Shown: positions 32,296 to 40,456 of the stretch, piece by piece | Numbering within the stretch: position 1 is the first letter of the stretch | Layout: every line of letters begins with the position of its first letter | The notes under the pieces: model-generated | Databases searched by the model: none | Seen by the model: only the letters and a program-made list of their open reading frames with translations | Told to the model about the DNA's origin: nothing | Assembly (NCBI GenBank): GCA_016716535.1 | Contig: JADJWD010000002.1 | Location: 310,001 to 374,000 of the forward strand | Direction: 5' to 3' | Length of the DNA stretch: 64,000 nucleotides | Origin: Betaproteobacteria bacterium | GTDB lineage: Bacteria; Pseudomonadota; Gammaproteobacteria; Burkholderiales; Burkholderiaceae_C | Position numbers and translations under genes: made by a program

Positions 32296-32424
32296 GCGGC
32301 TGGACGGCCGAGCGGCTGAGCCGCTCGCGACCGAAGCGCGGTCCTTGCCTGCCCGCGTCCTGGCGCGACGCGCCGGCACCGCCGGCCTGCTACCCTCGGG
32401 CGAACCGCAGTCCGGAGCCCGCCC

Positions 32425-33708
32425 ATGCCCCACGCCGCCCTTCGCCCCAGTTCGCTGGCCGCCGACATCGACCGCGCCGCCGCCGAGCTGACGCCGCAAC
32501 TGATCGCCTGGCGTCGCGACCTGCACGCCCACCCCGAGCTCGGCAACCGCGAGTTCCGCACCGCGCAGGTGGTGGCCGATCACCTGCGCTCGCTCGGCAT
32601 GGACGAGGTGCGCACCGAGGTTGCGCACACCGGCGTCGTCGCGCTGCTGAAGGGCGGCAAGCCCGGACCTGTCGTCGCGCTGCGCGCCGACATGGATGCG
32701 CTGCCGGTGGCCGAGCAGGTGGACGTACCCTTCGCGAGCAAGGTGCGCACCGAGTACAACGGCGAGCAGGTCGGCGTGATGCACGCCTGCGGCCACGACA
32801 CGCACACCGCGATCCTGATGACGGTGGCCTCGGTACTGGCCGGCCTGCGCGCGCGCCTGTGCGGCACGGTGAAGTTCATCTTCCAGCCGGCCGAGGAAGG
32901 CCCGCCCGAGGGCGAGCGCGGCGGCGCCGAGCTGATGATCGCCGAGGGCGCGCTCGCCAACCCCGAGGTCGACGCGATCTTCGGCCTGCATGTCACGAGC
33001 CTGTTGCCGAGCCAGGTGATCGGCGTGCGCGGCGGGCCGCTGATGGCCAGCGCCGATCAGTTCCGCATCCAGGTGCGCGGCCGGCAGACACACGGCTCGG
33101 CGCCGTGGCGCGGTGTCGATCCGATCGTCACCGCGGCGCAGGTGGTGATGGGGCTGCAGACGATCGTCTCGCGGCAGATCGACGTGACGCACGAGCCGGC
33201 GGTGGTGACGATCGGCGCCATCAAGGGCGGCGTGCGCGACAACATCATCCCCGACGAGGTGCAGATGATCGGCACGATCCGCACCTTCGACGAACCGATG
33301 CGCGAGCAGATCCACGAGCGCGTGCGCGCCACCGCCGAGGGCATCGCGAAGAGCGCGCGCGCCGACTGCGAGGTGTGCATCAAGCGCGGCTACGACGTGA
33401 CGGTGAACGACACGCAGCTGACCGCGCTGATGCGCCCGACGCTCGAGCGTGTGGCCGGCCCCGGCCGCCTGCCGCCGATGCCGAAGGTGACCGGCTCCGA
33501 GGACTTCTCGTGCTTCCAGCAGCAGGTGCCGGGCATGTTCTTCTTCGTCGGCGTGACACCGCCGGACAAGGATGCCGGCACCGCCGAGCCGAACCACTCG
33601 CCGCGGTTCTATGTGGACGAGGCGGCGCTGCCGCTGGGCGTGCGCGCGCTGGCGCACCTGACGTGCGACTACCTCGAGGCGCCGGCGCAGGTGAGGCGGT
33701 TGGAGTGA
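32425..33708 (+). CDS. M20-family amidohydrolase (hippurate hydrolase-like)
   Basis: A 427-residue M20D metallopeptidase-like hydrolase. Metal and catalytic motifs are WRRDLHAHPELG, LRADMDALPV, MHACGHDTHTA, FQPAEEG and the dimerisation-domain Gly/His (QTHGSAPW). The C-terminal TGSEDFSCFQQQVPG supplies the last metal ligand. The family removes acyl groups from amino acids, hippurate or indole conjugates; the substrate is not predictable. The start has GGAG eight bases upstream. The stop lies one base from the convergent DUF6544-like gene. Confidence 0.92.
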   Translation: MPHAALRPSSLAADIDRAAAELTPQLIAWRRDLHAHPELGNREFRTAQVVADHLRSLGMDEVRTEVAHTGVVALLKGGKPGPVVALRADMDALPVAEQVDVPFASKVRTEYNGEQVGVMHACGHDTHTAILMTVASVLAGLRARLCGTVKFIFQPAEEGPPEGERGGAELMIAEGALANPEVDAIFGLHVTSLLPSQVIGVRGGPLMASADQFRIQVRGRQTHGSAPWRGVDPIVTAAQVVMGLQTIVSRQIDVTHEPAVVTIGAIKGGVRDNIIPDEVQMIGTIRTFDEPMREQIHERVRATAEGIAKSARADCEVCIKRGYDVTVNDTQLTALMRPTLERVAGPGRLPPMPKVTGSEDFSCFQQQVPGMFFFVGVTPPDKDAGTAEPNHSPRFYVDEAALPLGVRALAHLTCDYLEAPAQVRRLE

Positions 33709-33709
33709 G

Positions 33710-34597
33710 TCAGCGCGCCGCCACCGGCTCCGCGCCCGCGAACTCGTAGCGCACCGCGGTGACGGTGCCGCGCCAATAGACGCGGCGGCCATCTGCGGTG
33801 AGCCAGGCGACTTCGCCGCTTGTCGGCACGCGCATGCCGGATCGTTCCTGCACGTCGTGCCAGCGGCCTTCCCACGGCGTCGGCACGTCGCGGCCGTCGA
33901 CGGTGCGGCCGCGCGCTTCGGCGTTCACGCGCTCGATCGTGCCGTCGGCGGCGAAGGTGAAGGTCAGTGTCGCGCTCGTCGCGCCGTCGCCGAGTGTGGC
34001 GCGCGCCGAGTGCTCGTCCACCGACTGCCAGCGCACGCCCTGGCTCGGCAGCAGCGCGGTTGGCCACCAGGCGGCCTCGGCGAAGAAGCGCATCAGCTCG
34101 CCTTCGGCGAGCGCCGGCGTTGCCGCGACTTCGGCCACCGTGACGAGGCCGGCCACCGCGGCGCGCAGGCGGCCGGCGCCGGCGACGTAGGCGTCGTGCA
34201 CGCGGATCGCGAGGCCCGGCACGAAGTCGATGCGCGCATCCCAGACGAAGCCCGGGCGGCCCGTGGCGACGACGCGCTGCGCGGCGGTGAAGCGCTTCCA
34301 GTTCGGCTGGCCGTCGCTGGCCATGTCGAAGTCGCCCTCCTGTTCGAGCGTGACGGCGGTGACGATCGGCTGGCCCGGCTTCAGCACGGTGCGAAAGAAG
34401 CGCTGCACCGGCGCGGGCAGGCCGTTCAGCTCGGCCGGGTCGTAGCGTTCGACCACCGGCGCGCGCCGCGCCGATTCGAGCGTCTGCATCAACTCGGCGG
34501 TGGCGCGGTCCCATTGCCAGCCGCCGAGCAGCACGACGCTGCCCCAGGCGACGAGCACCGTGGCGACAGCGAGCAGCACCCAGCGCATCGAGACCAT
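33710..34597 (-). CDS. DUF6544-like membrane-anchored protein
   Basis: A 295-residue protein with one N-terminal hydrophobic helix (VLLAVATVLVAWGSVVLL) and a beta-rich periplasmic body: LPAPVQRFFRTVL, VTLEQEGDFDMASDGQPNWKRFTAAQ, VRWQSVDEHSARATL and GEVAWLTADGRRVYWRGTV. This matches the uncharacterised DUF6544 pattern (LPxPVxRY/F and WxxFTAxQ). Its function is unknown. It lies 45 bp after the sensor kinase on the same strand and could be the fourth gene of the Spy-like/regulator/kinase operon. The start could also be the second Met, at 34588. Confidence 0.72.
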   Translation of the reverse strand: MVSMRWVLLAVATVLVAWGSVVLLGGWQWDRATAELMQTLESARRAPVVERYDPAELNGLPAPVQRFFRTVLKPGQPIVTAVTLEQEGDFDMASDGQPNWKRFTAAQRVVATGRPGFVWDARIDFVPGLAIRVHDAYVAGAGRLRAAVAGLVTVAEVAATPALAEGELMRFFAEAAWWPTALLPSQGVRWQSVDEHSARATLGDGATSATLTFTFAADGTIERVNAEARGRTVDGRDVPTPWEGRWHDVQERSGMRVPTSGEVAWLTADGRRVYWRGTVTAVRYEFAGAEPVAAR

Positions 34598-34642
34598 GCC
34601 AGACAGTCTGCGCGCTGCGGCGCGCGCTTTCGCTGACCGGCG

Positions 34643-36037
34643 TCAAGCCGGCGTGGAGGCTGATGACGCCGGCGGCGGCGATGACGTAACGCCCGGTGTG
34701 AACGGTGTCCAGACCATCGCGACCTCGAGGCCCGGGTGCATGTTGGCAAGGCGCAGCTCGCCGCCGTGCGCCTGCGCGATCAGCCGGCACAGGTGCAGGC
34801 CGAGGCCGACGCCACCGGCGCTGCGCGTGCGCGCGCTGTCGGGGCGGTGGAAGGCTTCGCCGAGGCGGCCGAGTTGGTCGTCGGCGACGCCGGGGCCGTG
34901 GTCGCGCACGCCGAGCGCCCAGCGCTGTGCCGGCGGCGCCCCGGATGTCGCGGCGGTGGGCTCGCCGCCGCTGGGTGCGTCGCGGCGCAGGAACAGCGTT
35001 GCAGGCGCGCCGCCGCCATGCCGGCGCGCGTTGTCGACGAGGTTGCGCAGCAAGAGCCGCATGCGCATCGGATCGGCGGCGACCGGGCCGAGCGCGTCGT
35101 CGAGGTCGAGCCGCAGGTCGAAACCGGCGAACGTCGTCGCCTTCAACTCACGCGCCAGCGCCGCGAGGTCGGTGGGCTCGCGGTGCAGCGCCGCGTGGCC
35201 ATCGCCCAGCCGCTCGCTTTCGAGCAGGCTCGTGATCAGCTCGCGCATCTCACCGAGGTCGCGCAGCAGCGCCGTGCGCTCCGCGGATTCGCCCAGCAGC
35301 TCGGCGTTGAGCCGCGCGCGGGTCAGCGGGCTGCGCAGTTCGTGGCTGATCGCCAGCAGCAGCGCGCGCTTGCCTTCGAGCATGCCGTGCAGGCTGGCGG
35401 CCATGCGGTTGATGCGCGCGGCGAGGTCTCCGAGTTCGTCGTCGCGCTTGACGGCGATCGGCTGGCCGAATTCGCCGCGGCCGTAGCGCTCGACGGCGAC
35501 GGTGATGTCTTCCAGCGGCCGCAGCAGCCGCCGCACGGCGGCGTAGGCGGCGAGCGTCAAGGCCAGCAGCGCGGCCAGCGTGATCCAGCCGAACCCACGC
35601 GCCCGCCAGGACTCTGCTGGGCGCGCCAGGCTGAAGGCGATGCGGTGGCCGTCGGCGGTGTGGCGCACGAGGCCCCAGCCTTCGGCGTCGAAGCTGTGCT
35701 CGCCGTTGCCCCAGCGCCGGCTTTCCCTGCGCGTGTCGTCACGCGCGTCTTGCGGGTGCGTGTCCAAGCGCAGTGCCGGGCCTTCGATGCGCACGCGGAT
35801 CGGCAGCCGCTCGGCCAATGCGCGAGCCCGCGCCTCGCTCGGCGGGCTGCCGACTTCGGCGGCGAGGCGGTCGACGTAGTCGGTGAGCAGCGGCCGCGCA
35901 AAGGCCTGCCAGCCGCCTTGCACCGCGCGTTGTGTGCCAATGAGGAAGACGGCTGCGATGCCGAGGCCCACGAGCAGGAACAGCAGGACGAGGCGCGCCT
36001 TGATCGAGCGCGTTTGCGTTTGGAAAGCCTTTCGCAC
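34643..36037 (-). CDS. Sensor histidine kinase (second Spy-associated module)
   Basis: A 464-residue kinase. TM1 covers about residues 13-33 (LVLLFLLVGLGIAAVFLIG), followed by a ~110-residue periplasmic domain, TM2 (ITLAALLALTLAAYAAV), HAMP (RPLEDITVAVERYGRG), His232 in AISHELRSPLTR, and an ATPase domain (LVDNARRHGG, DHGPGVAD, GVGLGLHLC). The tail is Ser/Pro-rich. The start is probably GTG 36037 with GAGGGG upstream. An in-frame ATG at 36097 would translate the dispersed repeat as KPVRAEPVEAPSLSLSRG, a phrase typical of repeat-derived false N-termini in this group. Partner of the regulator at 36117-36806. Confidence 0.9.
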   Translation of the reverse strand: MRKAFQTQTRSIKARLVLLFLLVGLGIAAVFLIGTQRAVQGGWQAFARPLLTDYVDRLAAEVGSPPSEARARALAERLPIRVRIEGPALRLDTHPQDARDDTRRESRRWGNGEHSFDAEGWGLVRHTADGHRIAFSLARPAESWRARGFGWITLAALLALTLAAYAAVRRLLRPLEDITVAVERYGRGEFGQPIAVKRDDELGDLAARINRMAASLHGMLEGKRALLLAISHELRSPLTRARLNAELLGESAERTALLRDLGEMRELITSLLESERLGDGHAALHREPTDLAALARELKATTFAGFDLRLDLDDALGPVAADPMRMRLLLRNLVDNARRHGGGAPATLFLRRDAPSGGEPTAATSGAPPAQRWALGVRDHGPGVADDQLGRLGEAFHRPDSARTRSAGGVGLGLHLCRLIAQAHGGELRLANMHPGLEVAMVWTPFTPGVTSSPPPASSASTPA

Positions 36038-36040
36038 TGA

Positions 36041-36090
36041 GCCCCTCGACAAGCTCAGGGAGGGGGCTTCGACAGGCTCAGCCCGAACGG
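36041..36090 (+). repeat. Dispersed repeat, one full and one partial copy, between regulator and kinase
   Basis: A full copy at 36065-36090 (GGCTTCGACAGGCTC ... CCGAACGG) and a partial direct copy at 36041-36060 (CCTCGACAAGCTCAGGG). They fill most of the gap between the two genes, and their minus-strand end supplies GAGGGG just before the likely kinase start. Confidence 0.85.
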
Positions 36091-36116
36091 GTTTCATGCG
36101 AAGGCGCGAACCCGGA

Positions 36117-36806
36117 TCACGCCCGCACCCCGGCAAACACATAGCCGGCGTTGCGCAGGGTGCGGATCACGTCCAGCGGCTCGAGTTTGCGGCGCAGGCG
36201 GCTGACGAGGATGTCGACGGCGCGGCTGGCGATGTCTTCGGCGGCGTGGCCGCGCAGCCGCGTCAGGATGTCGTCGCGGCTGAAGACCTTGCCGGGCGTG
36301 CCGGCGAGCATGGCGAGTAGTTCGAATTCGGTGCCGGTGAGGTCGACGAGGCGGTCCTGGCCGGTCGTGACCACCCGCACTTCGCGCCGGTCGAGGTCGA
36401 TCGTCAGCCCCTCGAAGACGAGCCGGCCCTTGCTCGCCGGCGCCGCAGCCGTGCGCCGCAGCACCGTCTGCAACCGCGCCAGCAGCTCGCGCGGCTCGAA
36501 GGGCTTCGGCAGGTAGTCGTCGGCGCCGAGTTCGAGGCCGACGACGCGGTCCATCACGTCGCCGCGCGCGGTGAGCATGATGACGGGCACGGCGCTCTCG
36601 CGGCGGATCGCGCGGCAGGTCTCGAAGCCGTCCATCTCGGGCAGCATCACGTCGAGGATCACGGCGTCGAAGCGGCCGCTGCGCAGGCGCTCGAGGCCGA
36701 TGCTCGGGCGCGTTGCCTGCGTGAGCTCGAAACCCGAGCGCGCGAGGTAGGCCGCCAGCGGCGGCCCGAGGTGCTCGTCGTCGTCGATCAGCAGCAGGCG
36801 GGGCAT
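36117..36806 (-). CDS. OmpR/PhoB-family response regulator (second Spy-associated module)
   Basis: A 229-residue regulator. Acid triad at residues 8-10, phospho-Asp52 in VILDVMLPEMDG, the signalling Thr in MLTARGD and Lys in LPKPFE. The winged helix contains LTGTEFELLAMLAGTPGKVFSR and IRTLRNAGYVF. ATG 36806 is preferred over nearby upstream starts; TACAGT ends seven bases before it, suggesting an internal leaderless promoter in addition to read-through from the Spy-like gene 58 bp upstream. It is a paralogue of the regulator at 14.6 kb but clearly diverged. Confidence 0.93.
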   Translation of the reverse strand: MPRLLLIDDDEHLGPPLAAYLARSGFELTQATRPSIGLERLRSGRFDAVILDVMLPEMDGFETCRAIRRESAVPVIMLTARGDVMDRVVGLELGADDYLPKPFEPRELLARLQTVLRRTAAAPASKGRLVFEGLTIDLDRREVRVVTTGQDRLVDLTGTEFELLAMLAGTPGKVFSRDDILTRLRGHAAEDIASRAVDILVSRLRRKLEPLDVIRTLRNAGYVFAGVRA

Positions 36807-36813
36807 CGTGGTC

Positions 36814-36819
36814 ACTGTA
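36814..36819 (-). promoter_or_regulatory. Candidate -10 hexamer for leaderless regulator mRNA
   Basis: On the minus strand TACAGT, seven bases, then ATG 36806. No Shine-Dalgarno is visible. Consistent with the leaderless pattern seen at several other genes here. Confidence 0.4.
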
Positions 36820-36864
36820 CCCAACCGCCGCGGGCTCCCCGCGGCGTTGCCTGCTCAGCCGATC

Positions 36865-37341
36865 TCAACCACGCCGGCCACGCCGCCCGCGCTCGAGCAT
36901 CTCGCGCAGCTTGGCTTGCTGCTCGGGCTTGAGGCTGTCGAAGAAGTCGGCCATCGCGGTGATGACCTCGGGGCTCTTGGTCTGCACGGCTTGCGTCTTG
37001 GCCTGCACGAGGCCTTGTGCCCTCGTGCGGTCGAAGGTGTTGCCGGCGATCAGCGTGCGCAGTTCGGCGCGCGGGTCCTTGGTATCGCCGACGAAGGCGT
37101 TGCGCTGCTCGCGCACCTTGTCGGCGAGCACGCCGAGCTTGGCCTTTTGCGCCGCGTCGAGGTCGAGCTTCGAAGCAGCGCGTTCGATGAAGCGCGCCTT
37201 GCGCTTGGCCGCGTCTTCTTCGCTCATCGCGCTCCAGCCGGGGCGCGCGTGGTGCGAGCAGCCGCCGAGCGTGCCGACGAGGGTGACGGCGCCGACGATC
37301 GCGGCGGTGCCGATGAGGGTGCGCCTGAGCCAGGTCTTCAT
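36865..37341 (-). CDS. Spy/CpxP-like lipoprotein
   Basis: A 158-residue protein. Lipoprotein signal with hydrophobic LIGTAAIVGAVTLVGTL and lipobox LGGC, lipidated Cys28, followed by His-His. The body is helical and charged, ending FFDSLKPEQQAKLREMLERG, a variant of the LTxxQ motif. It probably acts as a periplasmic chaperone or as a brake on the kinase encoded downstream. The strong AAAGGA Shine-Dalgarno supports ATG 37341. Unlike the Spy-like protein at 13.9 kb, it is lipid-anchored and lacks the Met/Gly tract, so the two modules probably sense different cues. Confidence 0.82.
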   Translation of the reverse strand: MKTWLRRTLIGTAAIVGAVTLVGTLGGCSHHARPGWSAMSEEDAAKRKARFIERAASKLDLDAAQKAKLGVLADKVREQRNAFVGDTKDPRAELRTLIAGNTFDRTRAQGLVQAKTQAVQTKSPEVITAMADFFDSLKPEQQAKLREMLERGRRGRRG

Positions 37342-37489
37342 TGCTGCGGTCCTTTCGGTGGCCTGCGATCGACAGATCGACAGGCGGTTGAACATGGACC
37401 ACATCGTGCGCGGCGCGGCGGCGCCTGTCCTTTCGCGCCGGTCTCGCTGCGTAACGTTTCTTGTCGCCGCGGGAGGCGGCAAGCCCCGC

Positions 37490-38881
37490 TCAGCACTCGA
37501 CGATGTTCACCGCGAGCCCGCCGCGCGCCGTCTCCTTGTACTTGGTCATCATGTCGGCGCCGGTCTCGCGCATCGTCTTGATGACCTTGTCGAGGCTGAC
37601 GTGATGTGTGCCGTCGCCGCGCAGCGCCATGCGCGCGGCGTTGATCGCCTTCACCGAGGCGATCGCGTTGCGCTCGATGCACGGGATCTGCACGAGGCCG
37701 CCGACCGGGTCGCAGGTGAGGCCCAGGTGGTGCTCCATGCCGATCTCGGCGGCGTTCTCCACCTGCGCGGGCGTGCCGCCCATCACTGCGGCCAGGCCGG
37801 CGGCGGCGATCGAACACGCGACGCCCACCTCGCCCTGGCAGCCGACTTCGGCGCCGCTGATACTGGCGTTCTCCTTGTAGAGGATGCCGATGGCCGCGGC
37901 GGTGAGCAGGAAGTCGATGACGCCGCGGTCGGTGGCGCCCGGCACGAAGCGCGTGTAGTAGTGCAGCACCGCCGGCACGATGCCCGCCGCGCCGTTGGTC
38001 GGCGCGGTGACCACGCGGCCGCCGGCGGCGTTCTCCTCGTTGACCGCCAGCGCATAGAGGTTCACCCAGTCCAGCACCTGCAGCGGGTCGCGCAGGGCTT
38101 CCTCGGGCCGCGCGGTGAGCGCCTCGCGCAGCGCCTTGGCGCGCCGGCGCACCTTGAAGCCGCCGGGCAGCGTGCCGCCGGTGCGGCAGCCGCGATCGAC
38201 GCACTCCTGCATCACGCGCCAGATCGTCAAGAGGCCCGCGTCGATCTCGGCGTCGCTGCGCCAGTGCCGTTCGTTGCGGCGCATCACCTCGGCGATCGGG
38301 CAGCCGAGCGTGCGCGTCAGCGCGAGCAGCTCCTCGCCGGTGTGGAACGGGTGCGGCAGCACGGTCGTGTCCGGCGCGATCGCCTTTTGCCGGCTGCCGT
38401 CGGCGGCGACCTCGTCGCTGACGACGAAGCCGCCGCCGACGCTGTAGTAGCTGCGCTCGGCGAGCACTGCGCCGCCGTCGTCGAAGGCCGTGAAGCGCAT
38501 GCCGTTGGCGTGGAAGGGCAGCGTCTCGCGGCGATGGAACTTCAGGTCGTCCTTCTCGTGGAAGCCGATCGGGTGCCGGCCGGCGAGTGCGAGGCGGCCG
38601 CTCGTGCGCATCACGGCCAGCAGCGTGGGCACCGCCTCGACATCCACCGTGTCCGGCTCGTGCCCCGCCAGGCCCAGCAGCACCGCCTTGTCACTGCCGT
38701 GCCCCTTGCCGGTGGCGCCGAGCGAGCCGTACAACTCGGCCAGCACGCGCGCCGTGCGCTCGAGGAGGCCGTCGTGCGCCAAGCGCAGCGCGAAGAGCCG
38801 CGCCGCGCGCATCGGCCCGACGGTGTGGCTGCTGCTCGGCCCGATGCCGATCTTGAACAGGTCGAAGACGCTGACGGCCAT
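37490..38881 (-). CDS. sdaA: L-serine ammonia-lyase, iron-sulfur, single chain
   Basis: A 463-residue L-serine dehydratase, the single-chain type with beta and alpha domains fused. The N-terminal SVFDLFKIGIGPSSSHTVGPM is diagnostic; SLGATGKGHGSDKAV follows; the catalytic part carries APTNGAAGIVPAVLHYY, the cysteines of EVGCQGEVGVACS, and LTCDPVGGLVQIPCIERN, ligands for the oxygen-labile 4Fe-4S cluster. It converts serine to pyruvate and ammonia. It lies about 3.5 kb from gcvP; many relatives keep sdaA directly next to gcv genes, which fits removal of serine made from glycine. TAGCAT seven bases before ATG 38881 suggests a leaderless mRNA. Confidence 0.95.
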   Translation of the reverse strand: MAVSVFDLFKIGIGPSSSHTVGPMRAARLFALRLAHDGLLERTARVLAELYGSLGATGKGHGSDKAVLLGLAGHEPDTVDVEAVPTLLAVMRTSGRLALAGRHPIGFHEKDDLKFHRRETLPFHANGMRFTAFDDGGAVLAERSYYSVGGGFVVSDEVAADGSRQKAIAPDTTVLPHPFHTGEELLALTRTLGCPIAEVMRRNERHWRSDAEIDAGLLTIWRVMQECVDRGCRTGGTLPGGFKVRRRAKALREALTARPEEALRDPLQVLDWVNLYALAVNEENAAGGRVVTAPTNGAAGIVPAVLHYYTRFVPGATDRGVIDFLLTAAAIGILYKENASISGAEVGCQGEVGVACSIAAAGLAAVMGGTPAQVENAAEIGMEHHLGLTCDPVGGLVQIPCIERNAIASVKAINAARMALRGDGTHHVSLDKVIKTMRETGADMMTKYKETARGGLAVNIVEC

Positions 38882-38888
38882 GCGGCGG

Positions 38889-38894
38889 ATGCTA
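38889..38894 (-). promoter_or_regulatory. Candidate -10 hexamer for leaderless sdaA mRNA
   Basis: On the minus strand TAGCAT, seven bases, then ATG 38881. No Shine-Dalgarno precedes the start codon and no convincing -35 element was seen. Confidence 0.45.
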
Positions 38895-39060
38895 CGGGGG
38901 TTGGCGGATCGGGGTTGTTCGTGGGTCCGGCCGCCGCCCGCGTTGAGTTCGCGCAATGCCCGCGGCCGGCTGCCGCATAGCCTTCGCCGCTCGGAGCGGG
39001 ACCGTCGGCACTGTCGGCGCCGCAGCACGACCGAGCGCCACCGGCGAAAGGGTCCGCGCA

Positions 39061-40311
39061 ATGCCCATCGAGCAGCAGAACCACCTGGCGCAGCACACCT
39101 ACACCATCGTGCTGGCGGGCGGCCGCGGCAGCCGGCTGGCGCAGCTGACCGACCACCGCTCGAAGCCGGCGGTGCCGTTCGCGGGCAAGTTCCGCATCAT
39201 CGACTTCGCGCTCAGCAACTGCGTCAACTCGGGCCTGCGCCGCATCGGCGTGCTGACGCAGTACAAGTCGCAAAGCCTCATCCGCCACATCGAGCGCGGC
39301 TGGGGGTTCCTCGCCGCGACGCTGGGGGAGTTCGTCGAGATCGTGCCGGCGCAGCAGCAGCAAGGCGAGAGCTGGTACCGCGGCACCGCCAACGCCGTGT
39401 TCCAGAACCTCGAGCTCGTGCGCGAGTCGGCGCCGCGCTACGTGCTGGTGCTGGGCGGCGACCACGTCTACAAGATGGACTACTCGGTGATGCTGGCCGA
39501 GCACGTGCGGCGCGGTGCCGCAGCCAGCGTCGCCTGCCTGGACGTGCCGCTGGAAGAAGCGCGCGAGTTCGGCGTGATGGCCGCGGGCGACGACGGGCGC
39601 GTCACGAGCTTCGACGAGAAGCCCGAGCGCCCGCGTGCCATCCCGGGCCGGCCGCGGCACGCGCTGGCGAGCATGGGCATCTACCTCTTCGACGCCGAGG
39701 TGCTGTACGCCGAGCTGGCGCGCGACGCCGCCACCAAGGACTCGCGCCACGACTTCGGCCACGACGTGATACCGGCACTCGTGCGCGCCGGCCGTGTGCA
39801 CGCGCACCGCTTCGAGACGAGCTGTGTCAACGTCGTCGACGGCCGTCCGTACTGGCGCGATGTCGGCACGGTGGACGCCTACTGGGCCGCGAACATGGAC
39901 CTGACGCGCGTCGTGCCCGAGCTGAACCTGTACGACGAGGACTGGCCGATCCTGAGCCTGCAGCGGCAGCTGCCGCCGGCGAAGTTCGTCTTCGACGACG
40001 AAGGGCGGCGCGGCATGGCCGTCGACTCGCTCGTCTCGGGCGGCGCGATCGTCAGCGGCGCGACGGTGCGCCGATCGATCCTGTTTTCCAACGCGCGCGT
40101 CGGCGACGGCAGCGTCGTCGAGGACTCGGTCGTGCTGCCCAACGTCGTCATCGGCCGCGGCGTGCGGCTGGCGCGCACGGTGATCGACAAGCACTGCCGC
40201 GTGCCCGATGGCTTCAAGGCGGGCTTCGATGCCGAGCGCGACCGCGCGCGCGGGCTGCACGTCACCACAGGCGGCATCACGCTCGTGACGCCGCAGATGC
40301 TGGGGCAGTGA
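39061..40311 (+). CDS. glgC: Glucose-1-phosphate adenylyltransferase
   Basis: A 416-residue ADP-glucose pyrophosphorylase. The nucleotidyltransferase domain begins YTIVLAGGRGSRLAQLT and has KPAVPFAGKFRIIDF, YRGTANAV, LGGDHVYKMDY and FDEKP; the C-terminal left-handed beta-helix has hexapeptide repeats around VSGGAIVSGATVRRSI and VVLPNVVIGRGVRL. It makes ADP-glucose for glycogen. No glgA, glgB or glgP is adjacent, so the glycogen genes are scattered here; the GH15 protein at 2.9 kb could act on such glucans. The start has GAAAGGG nine bases upstream. Confidence 0.96.
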   Translation: MPIEQQNHLAQHTYTIVLAGGRGSRLAQLTDHRSKPAVPFAGKFRIIDFALSNCVNSGLRRIGVLTQYKSQSLIRHIERGWGFLAATLGEFVEIVPAQQQQGESWYRGTANAVFQNLELVRESAPRYVLVLGGDHVYKMDYSVMLAEHVRRGAAASVACLDVPLEEAREFGVMAAGDDGRVTSFDEKPERPRAIPGRPRHALASMGIYLFDAEVLYAELARDAATKDSRHDFGHDVIPALVRAGRVHAHRFETSCVNVVDGRPYWRDVGTVDAYWAANMDLTRVVPELNLYDEDWPILSLQRQLPPAKFVFDDEGRRGMAVDSLVSGGAIVSGATVRRSILFSNARVGDGSVVEDSVVLPNVVIGRGVRLARTVIDKHCRVPDGFKAGFDAERDRARGLHVTTGGITLVTPQMLGQ

Positions 40312-40443
40312 GGGGTGCCGGCGGCGCGCCGGTCAGCGCCGCGGTCAACGACGCCAGATCGCGAGCTTCCAGTTGTCCACGCCGGGCGTGAGCGTCTGGG
40401 CGGGCAGGCGCCGGGCTTGCCTCTGTGGGTCGATCCAGCAAGT

Positions 40444-40449
40444 CACAAT
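40444..40449 (+). promoter_or_regulatory. Candidate -10 hexamer before the MgtE-like gene
   Basis: CACAAT followed by seven bases and GTG 40457. It helps decide the start of the MgtE-like gene, which has no Shine-Dalgarno. Confidence 0.4.
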
Positions 40450-40456
40450 CGTCCGC

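Noticed and set aside
30700..33792. Thousand-codon frame on the minus strand across the LysR and amidohydrolase genes
   Set aside because: It spans several genes with clear motifs on other frames and its translation is low-complexity Arg/His/Gln-rich.
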